Shown: piece after piece, positions 11,401 through 18,311 of the stretch
Layout: every line of letters begins with the position of its first letter
Position numbering within the stretch: the first letter of the stretch is position 1
NCBI GenBank assembly: GCA_029339505.1
Contig: JAQISU010000210.1
Location: 12,103,501-12,167,500, forward strand
Length of the DNA: 64,000 nt
DNA from: Unio delphinus
Lineage: Eukaryota > Mollusca > Bivalvia > Unionida > Unionidae
Direction: 5' to 3'
Translations under genes and position numbers: made by a program
Notes under the pieces: model-generated
Told to the model about the DNA's origin: nothing
The model's input: the letters and a program-made list of their open reading frames with translations, nothing else
The model's database searches: none

Positions 11401-11700
11401 TTTTTCCCCAACACGTGAAATTATCACTGCTGCTTTTTCATCATTCATGGTAGCATCAACAACACCATCAATTCGAAATGTTGACCAACAATAAGATGCT
11501 CCATCACGCTTAAATTCATTAAAACAGTCTCTGATTTTACTAATCATGGCTTTATCAAGAATTGTATTCTTTGGTGTATTAGAAGCTATATCGAGATTGA
11601 ATTGAGCATCTTTCCAGGGGTAATCTCTCTTGGACGTTTTTTTTGGTTTATCGAGATTAAATCTAGGACTAATTTTCAATAATCTCTTAAACTCTTTCAT
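8380..11700 (-). CDS. Family-B-like DNA polymerase fused to SF1 helicase
   Basis: Replicates the element. Motifs visible in order: a polymerase motif A-like D-I-S-A-C-Y-P-G-S near residue 420, a motif B-like K-F-T-Q-G-G and motif C A-T-D-S-M-Y near residue 670. Then come a helicase Walker A GCGGSGKTT, motif II W-D-E, a G-D-H-G-Q-P motif, T-I-H-S-S-Q-G and a final A-V-S-R-V-R. No convincing 3'-5' exonuclease motifs are seen. This organisation (polymerase palm plus Pif1/RecD-like SF1 helicase in one chain) differs from the usual Polinton PolB. The frame is 1106 aa from an internal ATG at 11700; the true N-terminus lies upstream (11701-12044) across a frameshift, and the HNH tail is lost by another. 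Confidence 0.88.
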   Translation of the reverse strand: MKEFKRLLKISPRFNLDKPKKTSKRDYPWKDAQFNLDIASNTPKNTILDKAMISKIRDCFNEFKRDGASYCWSTFRIDGVVDATMNDEKAAVIISRVGEKRHFFRIKFIIEVDGKWIIKDKFEPILKNKKAVIVSRDSKPGILTGIDKPYYERSYPVTAMVYGIYPLNDKPDITKLAPMKYSSGLNCVAERIIEHFTNASRGNKLTDLRRRKITEWELTVKQHGAKISDIAKLETSLRFPITVMTITGEVLYEPKYNKNGAPIQIIDHNKHAWTPAVTIFPRERTVKYIPKEFVGDVFYEEKLFDAIHALCKDDPVSVWLLRSDEEFDQFVKPNGELYRIEELDNRMRKIASDFSPQNSHEKLLTDSFTIPSVVAHFAREKNSWRPTRNDFLEDVKLSCVEFGHGGLWNTKYSRDGMISIDISACYPGSFLGYGECAEYFKRFGHPTHEMTRVAINGPLPDFDLTGFARVISFELATGLHPCSYVWLGRHLSEKHWMPIVLLRYMIDCGMLISLIVSEAIICYRAQKEVWLPQPDLDRIINELRKQFPDFSEEEIINWSKKLFEIKKEQAKDLGRRIIGKFTQGGRYDNAKYSSRLIIDVAEYDFIVADLMKQGKLVSRKDAFLSNGEKLGTVVTYCDGYNSQYTHLRSSMLAYASINLFSMINRFPNTAVRVATDSMYIHNKYKSAVAAFTDPEENWGRWRFKKEMLHEYCESADVAMDDKYLCCNRIEIQSEFSNAPPVSDPVCRYKTVYLNGCGGSGKTTRAIELFRRGNASVSNMIVLTPTHRLAREMIQRGVNACTCHSFFRWKGDKWTPERMGDKFIPEIIIWDEICTVSLDVLKTFLEWLLNKNTKVVMCGDHGQPPPFVGASPHEWLKGFVDYYEEITTDYRSLDERLREFKALIRLQPDRIQCEIAREVISETPMNDFWETWRPNDLIIASRKIVRDTLQMKLFELHKEKFATLPVPLCYRPSDTRKQNIEVDIPGQSEKQILVLNDIVLVDINVVEDALRANKSPWTLGYAATIHSSQGLTISNTIVWMVDNHIEWSNLVYLAVSRVRKINQLRRVVFDDNDTTMDDIDVKIIDKKLSGYKQQDKKNNENLILMLN

Positions 11701-12044
11701 GTTTCCGTCTATTGGACGTTTTTTGGGTTTATCGAGATTAAATCTAGGATTGATTTTGTTACGTTTTTGGGTCTATCGAGATTAAATCTAGGATTGATTT
11801 TTAATAATCTCTTAAACTCTTTCATGTTTCCGTCTATTGGACGTTTTTTGGGTTTATCGAGATTAAATCTAGGATTGATTTTTAATAATCTCTTAAACTC
11901 TTTCATGTTTCCGTCTATTGGACGTTTGTTACGTTTTTTGGGTTTATCGAGATTAAATCTAGGATTGATTTTCAATAATCTCTTAAACTCCTTATCAGTA
12001 TTGAATTTAGCATTTTTCGAAGGCAATCTCTTGAACTCCCTCAT
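11650..12044 (-). CDS. N-terminal tandem-repeat extension of the copy B polymerase
   Basis: Four to five copies of a unit of about 25 residues, M-K-E-F-K-R-L-L-K-I-N-P-R-F-N-L-D-x-P-K-K, are encoded back to back. They join the equivalent N-terminal segment of the polymerase (copy C begins M-E-E-F-E-R-L-S-K-I-K-P without repeats). The first copy starts at 12044. Near 11760 the array shifts frame relative to the main polymerase frame. The unit is basic and contains one frame-preserving DNA repeat of about 70-80 bp. It is probably a recent expansion of the polymerase N-terminus; whether it is translated as one protein with the polymerase is unknown. Confidence 0.75.
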
Positions 12045-12139
12045 GCTATACTAAAACAAGTGTCTAAATGAAAGGTTTATGTATAATGAATCACTGCAAT
12101 GGATCAGTCAATGAATTAGACAAATAGTATAGTATACTA

Positions 12140-12631
12140 ATGAACCAGGAATTCAGACCACACCCAGTGAGTACAAATTATGAAGCATCCAGTGATGGTG
12201 TTGTAAGACACTGTAGACTGAAGAACCCAGTTGGGTGGGATAATGGTATGGGGTATTTGTTCTTTACTGTTGGAAAGAAGAAATATTACAATCATCGTTT
12301 CGTATTTGAATGTTTCAATGGATTGATCAAAAATGGTTTTGTTATCGATCACAAGGATTCTAATCCAAGGAACAATTCTTTATCAAATCTGCAAGCTATC
12401 ACACAAAGTGAGAATTTGAAAAGAGGAGAGACTGGCATTTGCTCAAAAAAAGCGAGACCAGTAAAATCCTTGAATACAACAACTAACGAAGAAAAAATAT
12501 TTCAATTAATATATAAAGCCGGCAAGTATTTCAATATTTGTAGAGCCTCAGTACGATTCGTTGCAGAGGGGGTTTGTCGATCGGCTATTTCAAAAAGGAC
12601 GGGACAAAAAATTCGATTTAGTTATGTCTAA
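12140..12631 (+). CDS. HNH homing endonuclease (NUMOD4-like plus HNH)
   Basis: 163 aa. The N-terminal third has the NUMOD4-like pattern (S-T-N-Y-E-A-S-S-D-G-V-V-R). The central HNH domain reads Y-Y-N-H-R-F-V-F-E-C-F-N-G, then V-I-D-H-K-D-S-N-P-R-N-N-S-L-S-N-L-Q-A-I-T (residues about 55-92). The catalytic H-D-H-like and N-x-x-N-L features are intact. The C-terminal part resembles a NUMOD-type DNA-binding tail. Such enzymes are typical of phages and large DNA viruses and spread their own gene by cutting alleles that lack it. It sits between the divergent polymerase and the virion block, a slot filled by a different gene in copy C. It is unbroken and probably a mobile passenger. Confidence 0.88.
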   Translation: MNQEFRPHPVSTNYEASSDGVVRHCRLKNPVGWDNGMGYLFFTVGKKKYYNHRFVFECFNGLIKNGFVIDHKDSNPRNNSLSNLQAITQSENLKRGETGICSKKARPVKSLNTTTNEEKIFQLIYKAGKYFNICRASVRFVAEGVCRSAISKRTGQKIRFSYV

Positions 12632-12675
12632 TGCGTCATATTTTTCATTTAGAAATATATCATTATTATAGAATA

Positions 12676-13032
12676 ATGAATTCTGAAAACATGAATAGCA
12701 TTTTATCCGAGATTTCAAAATTGAAAAGTTGGGATATTGAACTATCAGATGGGTTAAATCCTGATCAAATCATGTCTGATTTTCAGGATATAGAATACGG
12801 AGTTAGCACTGACAAGTATATGCTACCAAAGAAGGATCCGCTCATCAAAAGAATTCAGAATTCTATTCGGGACTCTCTTGCATTTTCCAGTGACGTAAGT
12901 GTGTTCGCTCCGTTGTATACCATCGTAGAACGAATACGAAAAGAATTGGGGTACGAATACGAATTGAAAAAGGAGGTTAATTCTAAAGTTAGAAACCTAC
13001 GGGCGTTAATTCAAGAAAATGAACAATTTTGA
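12676..13032 (+). CDS. Conserved small protein of the element family, unknown function
   Basis: 118 aa from ATG 12676; the counterpart in copy C (44722-45078) starts at the same codon, which supports this start over the longer frame at 12631. Acidic and basic residues are mixed, with predicted helices throughout. Conserved phrases are S-D-G-L-N-P-D-Q-I, D-I-E-Y-G-V-S-T, Y-M-L-P-K-K and N-L-R-A-L-I-Q-E-N-E. No cysteine cluster, signal peptide or membrane segment is seen. It is the first gene of the plus-strand block. Conservation between two otherwise decaying copies suggests a real role, perhaps regulatory or structural; I do not recognise the family. Confidence 0.75.
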   Translation: MNSENMNSILSEISKLKSWDIELSDGLNPDQIMSDFQDIEYGVSTDKYMLPKKDPLIKRIQNSIRDSLAFSSDVSVFAPLYTIVERIRKELGYEYELKKEVNSKVRNLRALIQENEQF

Positions 13033-13317
13033 TTGACCAACCATTTATCATTATTTGATTGTGACCGTCCCTCATAGAGATTTTAATTTTTTTTTAGCAT
13101 TTTTTGATTAAAACTGTTGAAATCAGTGAATAAAAAATTGATGGCTGGTTCGGATTGATCAAAAATAGAATGGCGAAAGTCACAGTATTATATTTTATTT
13201 ATAGCAATTATGGGACTTTCGCCATCAATGATAGAGATGTTAAAACACTTCCATGATGGTGTTAGGTCGGATTGAAAAATTGTTTTGCAATTGAAAAATT
13301 GTTTCTGATTTTAAATA
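13033..13317. other. Spacer with a perfect 12-bp inverted repeat
   Basis: ATGGCGAAAGTC at 13170-13181 is repeated inverted (GACTTTCGCCAT) at 13214-13225 around a 32-nt AT-rich loop. The last 35 bases before the next gene (GAAAAATTGTTTCTGATTT.AAATA) recur almost unchanged before the gene at 14399 and before the copy C counterpart. No gene is seen. Confidence 0.6.
13286..13317 (+). promoter_or_regulatory. Repeated pre-start motif (copy 1)
   Basis: GAAAAATTGTTTCTGATTTTAAATA directly precedes ATG 13318. The same stretch with one change precedes ATG 14399, and a close version precedes the copy C start at 44207. It may be a late promoter or leader element of the virion block. This is inference from repetition and position only. 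Confidence 0.45.
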
Positions 13318-14358
13318 ATGGTCAATGAAGCATTAACAACCCGATTGGCTCGTGAACGACTGGATGCAATCAGGAGATTTGTACCAATTCGTGACTCTGT
13401 ACGGAATAAACTGCAACAACGACAACAAGCGCAGACTGACTTTTCTGTGTCAAGTGAACAACTGTTTACTCCGATAACAAGTGCGACCAAAGATGTAAAA
13501 AAGTTAACTGAAGCAGCGATATACGGAGATATTCCTGAGCGAGAACGAGTAAAGAAGGCGCCGCTGCTTGATACGCTTGAAAAGATATCAGCAGAGACCG
13601 GACAAACACGCGCAGGGATACAACAGTTATCCAGTGATATAAAAACTCAGCGCGAGTATGAACGATTAGCTGATATTGATGATTCTGCGCCTGAAACTCA
13701 AAGAGTTTCCACACCTGAACCACAACCTGTTGATGTCGTCACCCCTAAAGGTATCCCCTTTATAGACAAATTCACCGAAGAAGCTATAACAGAAATAAAG
13801 CAACCTCAATTAATAAAACTCGAAGATTATGCAGATTTTGGCATTTTCGCTGCCCAAAAATATTATTCAAAGGGAGAGTTTTTAAAAGACGAGTATAAAA
13901 ACAGTAGAATTAAACGAGACGACTGGGTAGATTGGTTGTATAAAATAAACAAGGAGATTACTGGTAATTTGAAAAAGGATACAATTATGTACAGAACTTT
14001 TAAAGCAGGAGTTGATAGCTATGGTATACAAAAACAACAAAGTCGAGGCCGACAAAGGAAATTACTTGATGATAGTGAGGGCGCAACTGGTACAACTGAG
14101 GAAACAAGCGGAAAAGGATATTCGATTGGAAATCCAAAGGATGTCTTTGACTCTACCACGACATGTCCTGGTAGTGTTATCAATGATATATCACGATTAG
14201 AAGTTCTTGTAGGAGGTTTCCGAGCTGGAAATAACTCACCGGAAATAATTAATGAAGCAGCTGATATCTGTAGACGATTATTTCAGGGTGGTATCATGGA
14301 TATCAGCACATATCGAGATTTCATTGACGAGTTAGCAAATGGGTATCATAGTGACTGA
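13318..14358 (+). CDS. Putative virion structural protein with conserved ends and variable middle
   Basis: 346 aa. The first 60 residues (M-V-N-x-A-L-T-T-R-L-A-R-E-R-L-D-A-I) and the last 70 (C-P-x-S-V-I-N-D-I-S-R-L ... F-I-D-E-L-A-N-G-Y-H-S-D) are nearly identical to the 315-aa copy C protein at 43260-44207. The middle is poorly conserved and of different length. L-V-G-G at residues 297-300 fits the (M/I/L)-x-G-G cleavage pattern of adenain-type proteases and is conserved in C, consistent with a processed virion precursor. It is rich in charged helices. Exact role not recognised. Confidence 0.7.
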   Translation: MVNEALTTRLARERLDAIRRFVPIRDSVRNKLQQRQQAQTDFSVSSEQLFTPITSATKDVKKLTEAAIYGDIPERERVKKAPLLDTLEKISAETGQTRAGIQQLSSDIKTQREYERLADIDDSAPETQRVSTPEPQPVDVVTPKGIPFIDKFTEEAITEIKQPQLIKLEDYADFGIFAAQKYYSKGEFLKDEYKNSRIKRDDWVDWLYKINKEITGNLKKDTIMYRTFKAGVDSYGIQKQQSRGRQRKLLDDSEGATGTTEETSGKGYSIGNPKDVFDSTTTCPGSVINDISRLEVLVGGFRAGNNSPEIINEAADICRRLFQGGIMDISTYRDFIDELANGYHSD

Positions 14359-14398
14359 ATTGAAAAGTCAATTGAAAAATTGTTTCTGATTTCAAATA

Positions 14399-14836
14399 AT
14401 GATCATACACTACAATCATGATAAACCAACCCCCGTCTACGTAGTTAATTCACGGTTTCCGGTTTATAGAGCATACTACGGAGATGGTTTAGGCAATACC
14501 ATTGCAGGGTTATTTGCGAGAATGGCTCCAAAAGTGATGCCGTTGGCTAAACAACTAGGAATGAAAGCCATTGATGTTATTCGTGATAAGGGTATTAGTG
14601 CTGTTGGAGATTTTGTTGGAAAAGCATTTTCAACTGCGAAGAACAAATTAACATCATTAGTGAGACGAAAAAAGAAACCGGTACTATTGCCATCTACAGC
14701 GGAAATGCCTGCAAGTGTTAGTAGAATTATAAATAACGCAGTAGACGAAAAATTAGCGTCGATGGCTTTAACCCCCGACCAAAGCAATATTGCAAATATG
14801 ATAGCAGGAAGTGGCTTTAAAAAACTACGACGATGA
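14399..14836 (+). CDS. Basic pVI-like minor virion protein
   Basis: 145 aa, present in C at 42789-43226. An amphipathic region of about residues 30-75 (G-L-G-N-T-I-A-G-L-F ... A-I-D-V-I-R-D-K-G) is followed by a basic stretch R-R-K-K-K-P and a C-terminal tail. The tail contains I-A-G-S-G-F-K-K: I-A-G-S|G fits the second adenain cleavage consensus, (M/I/L)-x-G-x|G, and would release a short basic C-terminal peptide. Adenovirus pVI is known to lie inside the capsid, to disturb membranes, and to yield a C-terminal peptide that activates the protease. The parallel here is inferred from layout, not from sequence identity. Confidence 0.6.
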   Translation: MIIHYNHDKPTPVYVVNSRFPVYRAYYGDGLGNTIAGLFARMAPKVMPLAKQLGMKAIDVIRDKGISAVGDFVGKAFSTAKNKLTSLVRRKKKPVLLPSTAEMPASVSRIINNAVDEKLASMALTPDQSNIANMIAGSGFKKLRR

Positions 14837-14890
14837 GAATGGAAAAATCGTTTACGATTTCACTATTTAGACTCTGATAAATAGAATAAA

Positions 14891-16298
14891 ATGTTCAAAC
14901 AGTCACCTGATCCAGCGTTTGATATAGATGCCCCAGTTCGCAAGGATGATTCTGTTCGCGATTATCAATATTACGCCTATCATGCCATAGACTCAAATAG
15001 TCGAGCAAGAATTGATCTTCAAGTCCATGATACCAGTAAATACTTTTACCCTGTGAATCGTTTATCGAAATCGAAGGAGAACTTATAACAGCTGATGATA
15101 CTCCTGCTGTACCAGCACCGTATCCAGCTGGTACTCAAGTCGGGTTTGTCAATAATGGTATCATGGCGCTATTTGAGAGTGCTAGATATCTCATTGATGG
15201 AAAAGAAATCGAGTCGATAGATCGTGATGTTGATGTGGCTACAACAATAATAGGGTTAGCGAGATATTCTGATGATTATACAAGATCAGCAGGACCCTCT
15301 ATGATGTTTGCAAAAGATGTTACAAATACCGCTGGTGGAAATCAATTTGTTGTAAGACGACCAAAAAACGTGATAATAGTGATGCTGATGTCGAGAACAT
15401 GATTATAAACAATGATGTTAATTTCAATCTAGGAGCTGCAACACGAAACTCAATGTTGCAAGGAGCGCGTAAATCATTTTCATGCGCGATTCCACTGCAT
15501 CATATATTTGGATTCTGTAGAAACGTCAGAAAAGTTATCTACGGGGCGAAGCATACAGTATCGCTTGTACGAAAAAGTGATGATAACGACGCAATCTGGA
15601 GGATTCCAGCAGATGCTGCAAATCCCAATGCTGATGCTGGTAAAGTCAATTTAACAAAAATATCATTGTGGATGCCAGTGTTGACTCCAGCAATCACCGC
15701 AGAAGAACGATTACTATCATTTATGGACCAAGGAGGAAAGTCGTTGTTGAGTTGGCTAACCGTGAGTACAGATGTGAAGCAATCAAATATCAACGGGTTA
15801 TTCACTTGGAACCTAACATCAAAACAAGGCGTTTCTGCGCCACGTCATATATTTGTAGCGTTACAGGATAACACACGAGTTGGCAATCAACTCTCCAGTC
15901 ATATGATATTTAATCAATTAGGTGTGAAAGACGTCTCACTGAGAATAAACGGCCAACAGGAACCATCCGAGGATATACAACTTAATTACACAGAAAATCA
16001 TATTGCACGAGTTTATCATCGTCTGTTGTCATTTATGGTACGCGATCAAAATGTCGATACTGGTTTGCAAATATCACAATATGATTTTAAAAATCTGTAT
16101 CCGATCTATTACTTCTCACTGGAACATCTCGATTTGATGAGACAATCTGTTGTTGATATACACTTTAGAGCTAATGTGACTCGTGGTGCTATTGCTGATT
16201 ATAGAGCGGTTGCTGTCATTCTCAGTGATAAATCAATGCTACTCGAAGGTGTTGGAGGAAGAATGAGAGTGGTAGATGCACCAGTAGAAAATCTTTGA
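14891..16298 (+). pseudogene. Major capsid protein (double-jelly-roll candidate), frameshifted in copy B
   Basis: The intact counterpart in copy C (41286-42701) is 471 aa. Position before the protease, size and pattern (D-x-x-S-R-A-R-I-D-L-Q near the N-terminus; final R-A-V-A-V-I-L-S-D-K-S-M-L-L-E-G) fit Polinton-type capsid proteins. In copy B three open pieces lie in different frames (14891-15088, 15163-15402, 15399-16298). One T is missing from a T-run near 15045. A second shift occurs near 15365-15395, in a segment that also differs in sequence between copies. As assembled it cannot give a whole capsid protein. Confidence 0.75.
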
Positions 16299-16337
16299 TT
16301 GATTTTTCATTGAATTAGAATCAATCAATTATATATA

Positions 16338-16847
16338 ATGTCATATAGTGTTATTAGTGTTGCGTTAACTCCCGGTCAATTGAAAAAATTGCAATCGGAA
16401 TCAGCTAAAAAATGTGGAACCACAATCACGTTGAAACCCAACCAAATGACTGGTGGTGCAAATAAACTATCGCTGACAACTCGTCAAATAAAACATTTCA
16501 ATGATGCACTTGCAGCCAAAAAAGGTGTTCAGATTACTCTTTCTGCGGCTGCTATCAAAAATATGATTAAAACAGGCGGTATATTTCCGTTGTTAGCTGC
16601 GATTCCAGCATTGATTGCAGCAGCAGCCCCAGCGGTGGCTAAAGCAGCGGCGTTAGGAGCCGTTGGTACTGCAGCAGGAATGGCACTAAAGAAGGCAACT
16701 GGGAAAGGATATAAAAAAAAGGGAAAGGGTCTAAGACTACCAGGAACCCCGTATTCGTGGTACAGCGGAAAGGGTCTAAGACTACCAGGAACCCCGTATT
16801 CGTGGTACAGCGGAAAGGGTCTAAGACTACCAGGAACGATTTATTGA
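16338..16847 (+). CDS. Hydrophobic pX-like virion protein with C-terminal 15-aa repeats
   Basis: 169 aa. The N-terminal third (L-T-P-G-Q-L-K-K-L, N-Q-M-T-G-G-A, L-T-T-R-Q) is a module also found in copy C. Residues about 87-122 form a long Ala/Leu/Ile-rich hydrophobic segment, followed by a Lys-rich stretch. The end carries K-G-L-R-L-P-G-T-P-Y-S-W-Y-S-G twice, then a partial third copy (45-bp DNA units). M-T-G-G|A at 37-41 fits the adenain cleavage pattern. It probably acts inside the capsid or at a membrane. The repeat motif L-P-G-T-P also occurs at the start of the PLA2 segment. It ends 7 bp before the protease. Confidence 0.65.
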   Translation: MSYSVISVALTPGQLKKLQSESAKKCGTTITLKPNQMTGGANKLSLTTRQIKHFNDALAAKKGVQITLSAAAIKNMIKTGGIFPLLAAIPALIAAAAPAVAKAAALGAVGTAAGMALKKATGKGYKKKGKGLRLPGTPYSWYSGKGLRLPGTPYSWYSGKGLRLPGTIY

Positions 16848-16854
16848 GGAACCT

Positions 16855-17292
16855 ATGGTTCCCATGTCCAATTTTGATTTAATGGATGCTGCTAAAAAAC
16901 TAGCGATTAAAAACTTCAGAGGTGTCTTTATGAAAGATCAATTACCACATCAACCAAACAGCGTTGAAACCGGAATCATTAATTTAAATAACAGCACCGG
17001 ACCCGGAACTCACTGGGTTGCATACGCTATTGATCCACGTGGGATTGTCTATTTTGATTCATATGGATTAGCCCCACCAAAAGAGTTTATGCGGTATATA
17101 AAAACCCTTCCAATGAAGACTTGGTATTCTACGCTACCAACACAACAAATGAATGACCCACCAATATGTGGCAGCGAAGTATTAAATGTCCTTGACGCTA
17201 TTTCTAACTCCTTGAGTAACCCAAGCGGAAAACCACCATATGTTGTCGTGAATGAATACACTAGTAATCGCTGGAAATCGAAACGATTTTAG
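16855..17292 (+). CDS. Adenain-type cysteine protease (capsid maturation)
   Basis: 145 aa; cuts virion precursors during maturation in the C5 family. Visible catalytic elements: G-T-H-W with H53, Y-F-D-S-Y with D68 (Asp or Glu in this family), Q98 in T-Q-Q as oxyanion-hole residue, and P-I-C-G with C105. Spacing and order match the family, though the chain is shorter than adenovirus protease. Starting at 16855 or at the second ATG, 16864, is possible. Substrate-like motifs occur in the neighbouring virion proteins. Copy C has lost the N-terminal part of this gene. Confidence 0.9.
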   Translation: MVPMSNFDLMDAAKKLAIKNFRGVFMKDQLPHQPNSVETGIINLNNSTGPGTHWVAYAIDPRGIVYFDSYGLAPPKEFMRYIKTLPMKTWYSTLPTQQMNDPPICGSEVLNVLDAISNSLSNPSGKPPYVVVNEYTSNRWKSKRF

Positions 17293-17316
17293 AGAGAGAA
17301 AGAGTTTTACAATAAC

Positions 17317-18264
17317 ATGATTGATATTTGGGGGAGATCTTTGAAACCCAAACCCGATGACACTGCACCACCTGATTCTGTCAAGGATGTAAAAAAACTA
17401 ATCAAAGATGAAATAGCTGAGACGTTGAACTTAACAAATGTTGATCCTAATGAAATAGTTGTATTTCAAGACAAACAGGGTAAATTGAAATCCAGTGATG
17501 TGTCATTGGATGATATTTTAGTTAAACAACGAAACGCAATCGAGAATACTATCGCGTTATTTTCGTATCAGGGTAAATTGAAAACCAGTAATATTTCTCT
17601 GGATGATATTTTGGTTAAACAACAAAACGCAATCGAAAATACTATCGCGTTATTTTCCGATCAGGGTAAACTCAAACCGGGTGTACTCGTTTCGACGATT
17701 ACAGATCGATTAAAAACTCTCAACGATGAGTTAAACAATTCTGTGGTTGTACTAACAACACTTGAATCTAGAATTGAAGAAAACGGAAAACAGTTTACAT
17801 CATTTCGTAGAAATATCATTGATAAATTTATTGGAACCCCGTTAGATAAAATTGAAATAAAACTCCCTGATATTAAAAAATCCATCGATGAGACGAAAAC
17901 TTTCATCGAAGCCATCAAAGGTGATTTTTCGAGGATGATAACAATCATTGAAAAAACAAAAATTCCTCATGAGAAAACCAATAACGTAGTATATACAATC
18001 CAACACGGATCATTTGTGTGGACACCTACAAACAACAAATTAGATATCACTGCAACCGTTAAGGGTATTTATCGATTAACACTAGTAACACCATTAACTC
18101 AATTTAATATATCATCGTCGAGTTCATCCGGGGTCAATAATACGATTTCAACGATCATCGACAAGGATACAACTGAAAAGTTCACTATAACAGCTACTGA
18201 TAAAAATTTGATTGGGATTCCAGCAACCTGGTATGTGGAATTCGTAGCGGATTTAAGTAAATAA
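17317..18264 (+). CDS. Fibre-like protein with coiled-coil repeats
   Basis: 315 aa, 316 in copy C. A short conserved N-terminus (M-I-D-I-W-G-R-S-L-K-P) is followed by two direct repeats of 31 residues containing L-D-D-I-L-V-K-Q-x-N-A-I-E-N-T. Then comes a helical coiled-coil stretch (about 125-230) and a beta-rich C-terminal domain (about 235-315) with a serine run. A short N-terminal anchor, repetitive shaft and beta head resemble attachment fibres; that role is inferred. In copy C the two repeat units are almost identical in DNA, which suggests gene conversion or recent duplication. Confidence 0.6.
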   Translation: MIDIWGRSLKPKPDDTAPPDSVKDVKKLIKDEIAETLNLTNVDPNEIVVFQDKQGKLKSSDVSLDDILVKQRNAIENTIALFSYQGKLKTSNISLDDILVKQQNAIENTIALFSDQGKLKPGVLVSTITDRLKTLNDELNNSVVVLTTLESRIEENGKQFTSFRRNIIDKFIGTPLDKIEIKLPDIKKSIDETKTFIEAIKGDFSRMITIIEKTKIPHEKTNNVVYTIQHGSFVWTPTNNKLDITATVKGIYRLTLVTPLTQFNISSSSSSGVNNTISTIIDKDTTEKFTITATDKNLIGIPATWYVEFVADLSK

Positions 18265-18311
18265 ATTGAAAGGATTTCACAATTGAAAACGCTAGTGTTT
18301 TTAAAATAACA

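Noticed and set aside
9545..11494. Plus-strand frames of 65-100 aa inside the polymerase region
   Set aside because: Antisense shadows of the conserved minus-strand polymerase-helicase gene; the same is true of plus frames at 39087-39317 and 39711-39998 and of minus frames at 48439-48759.
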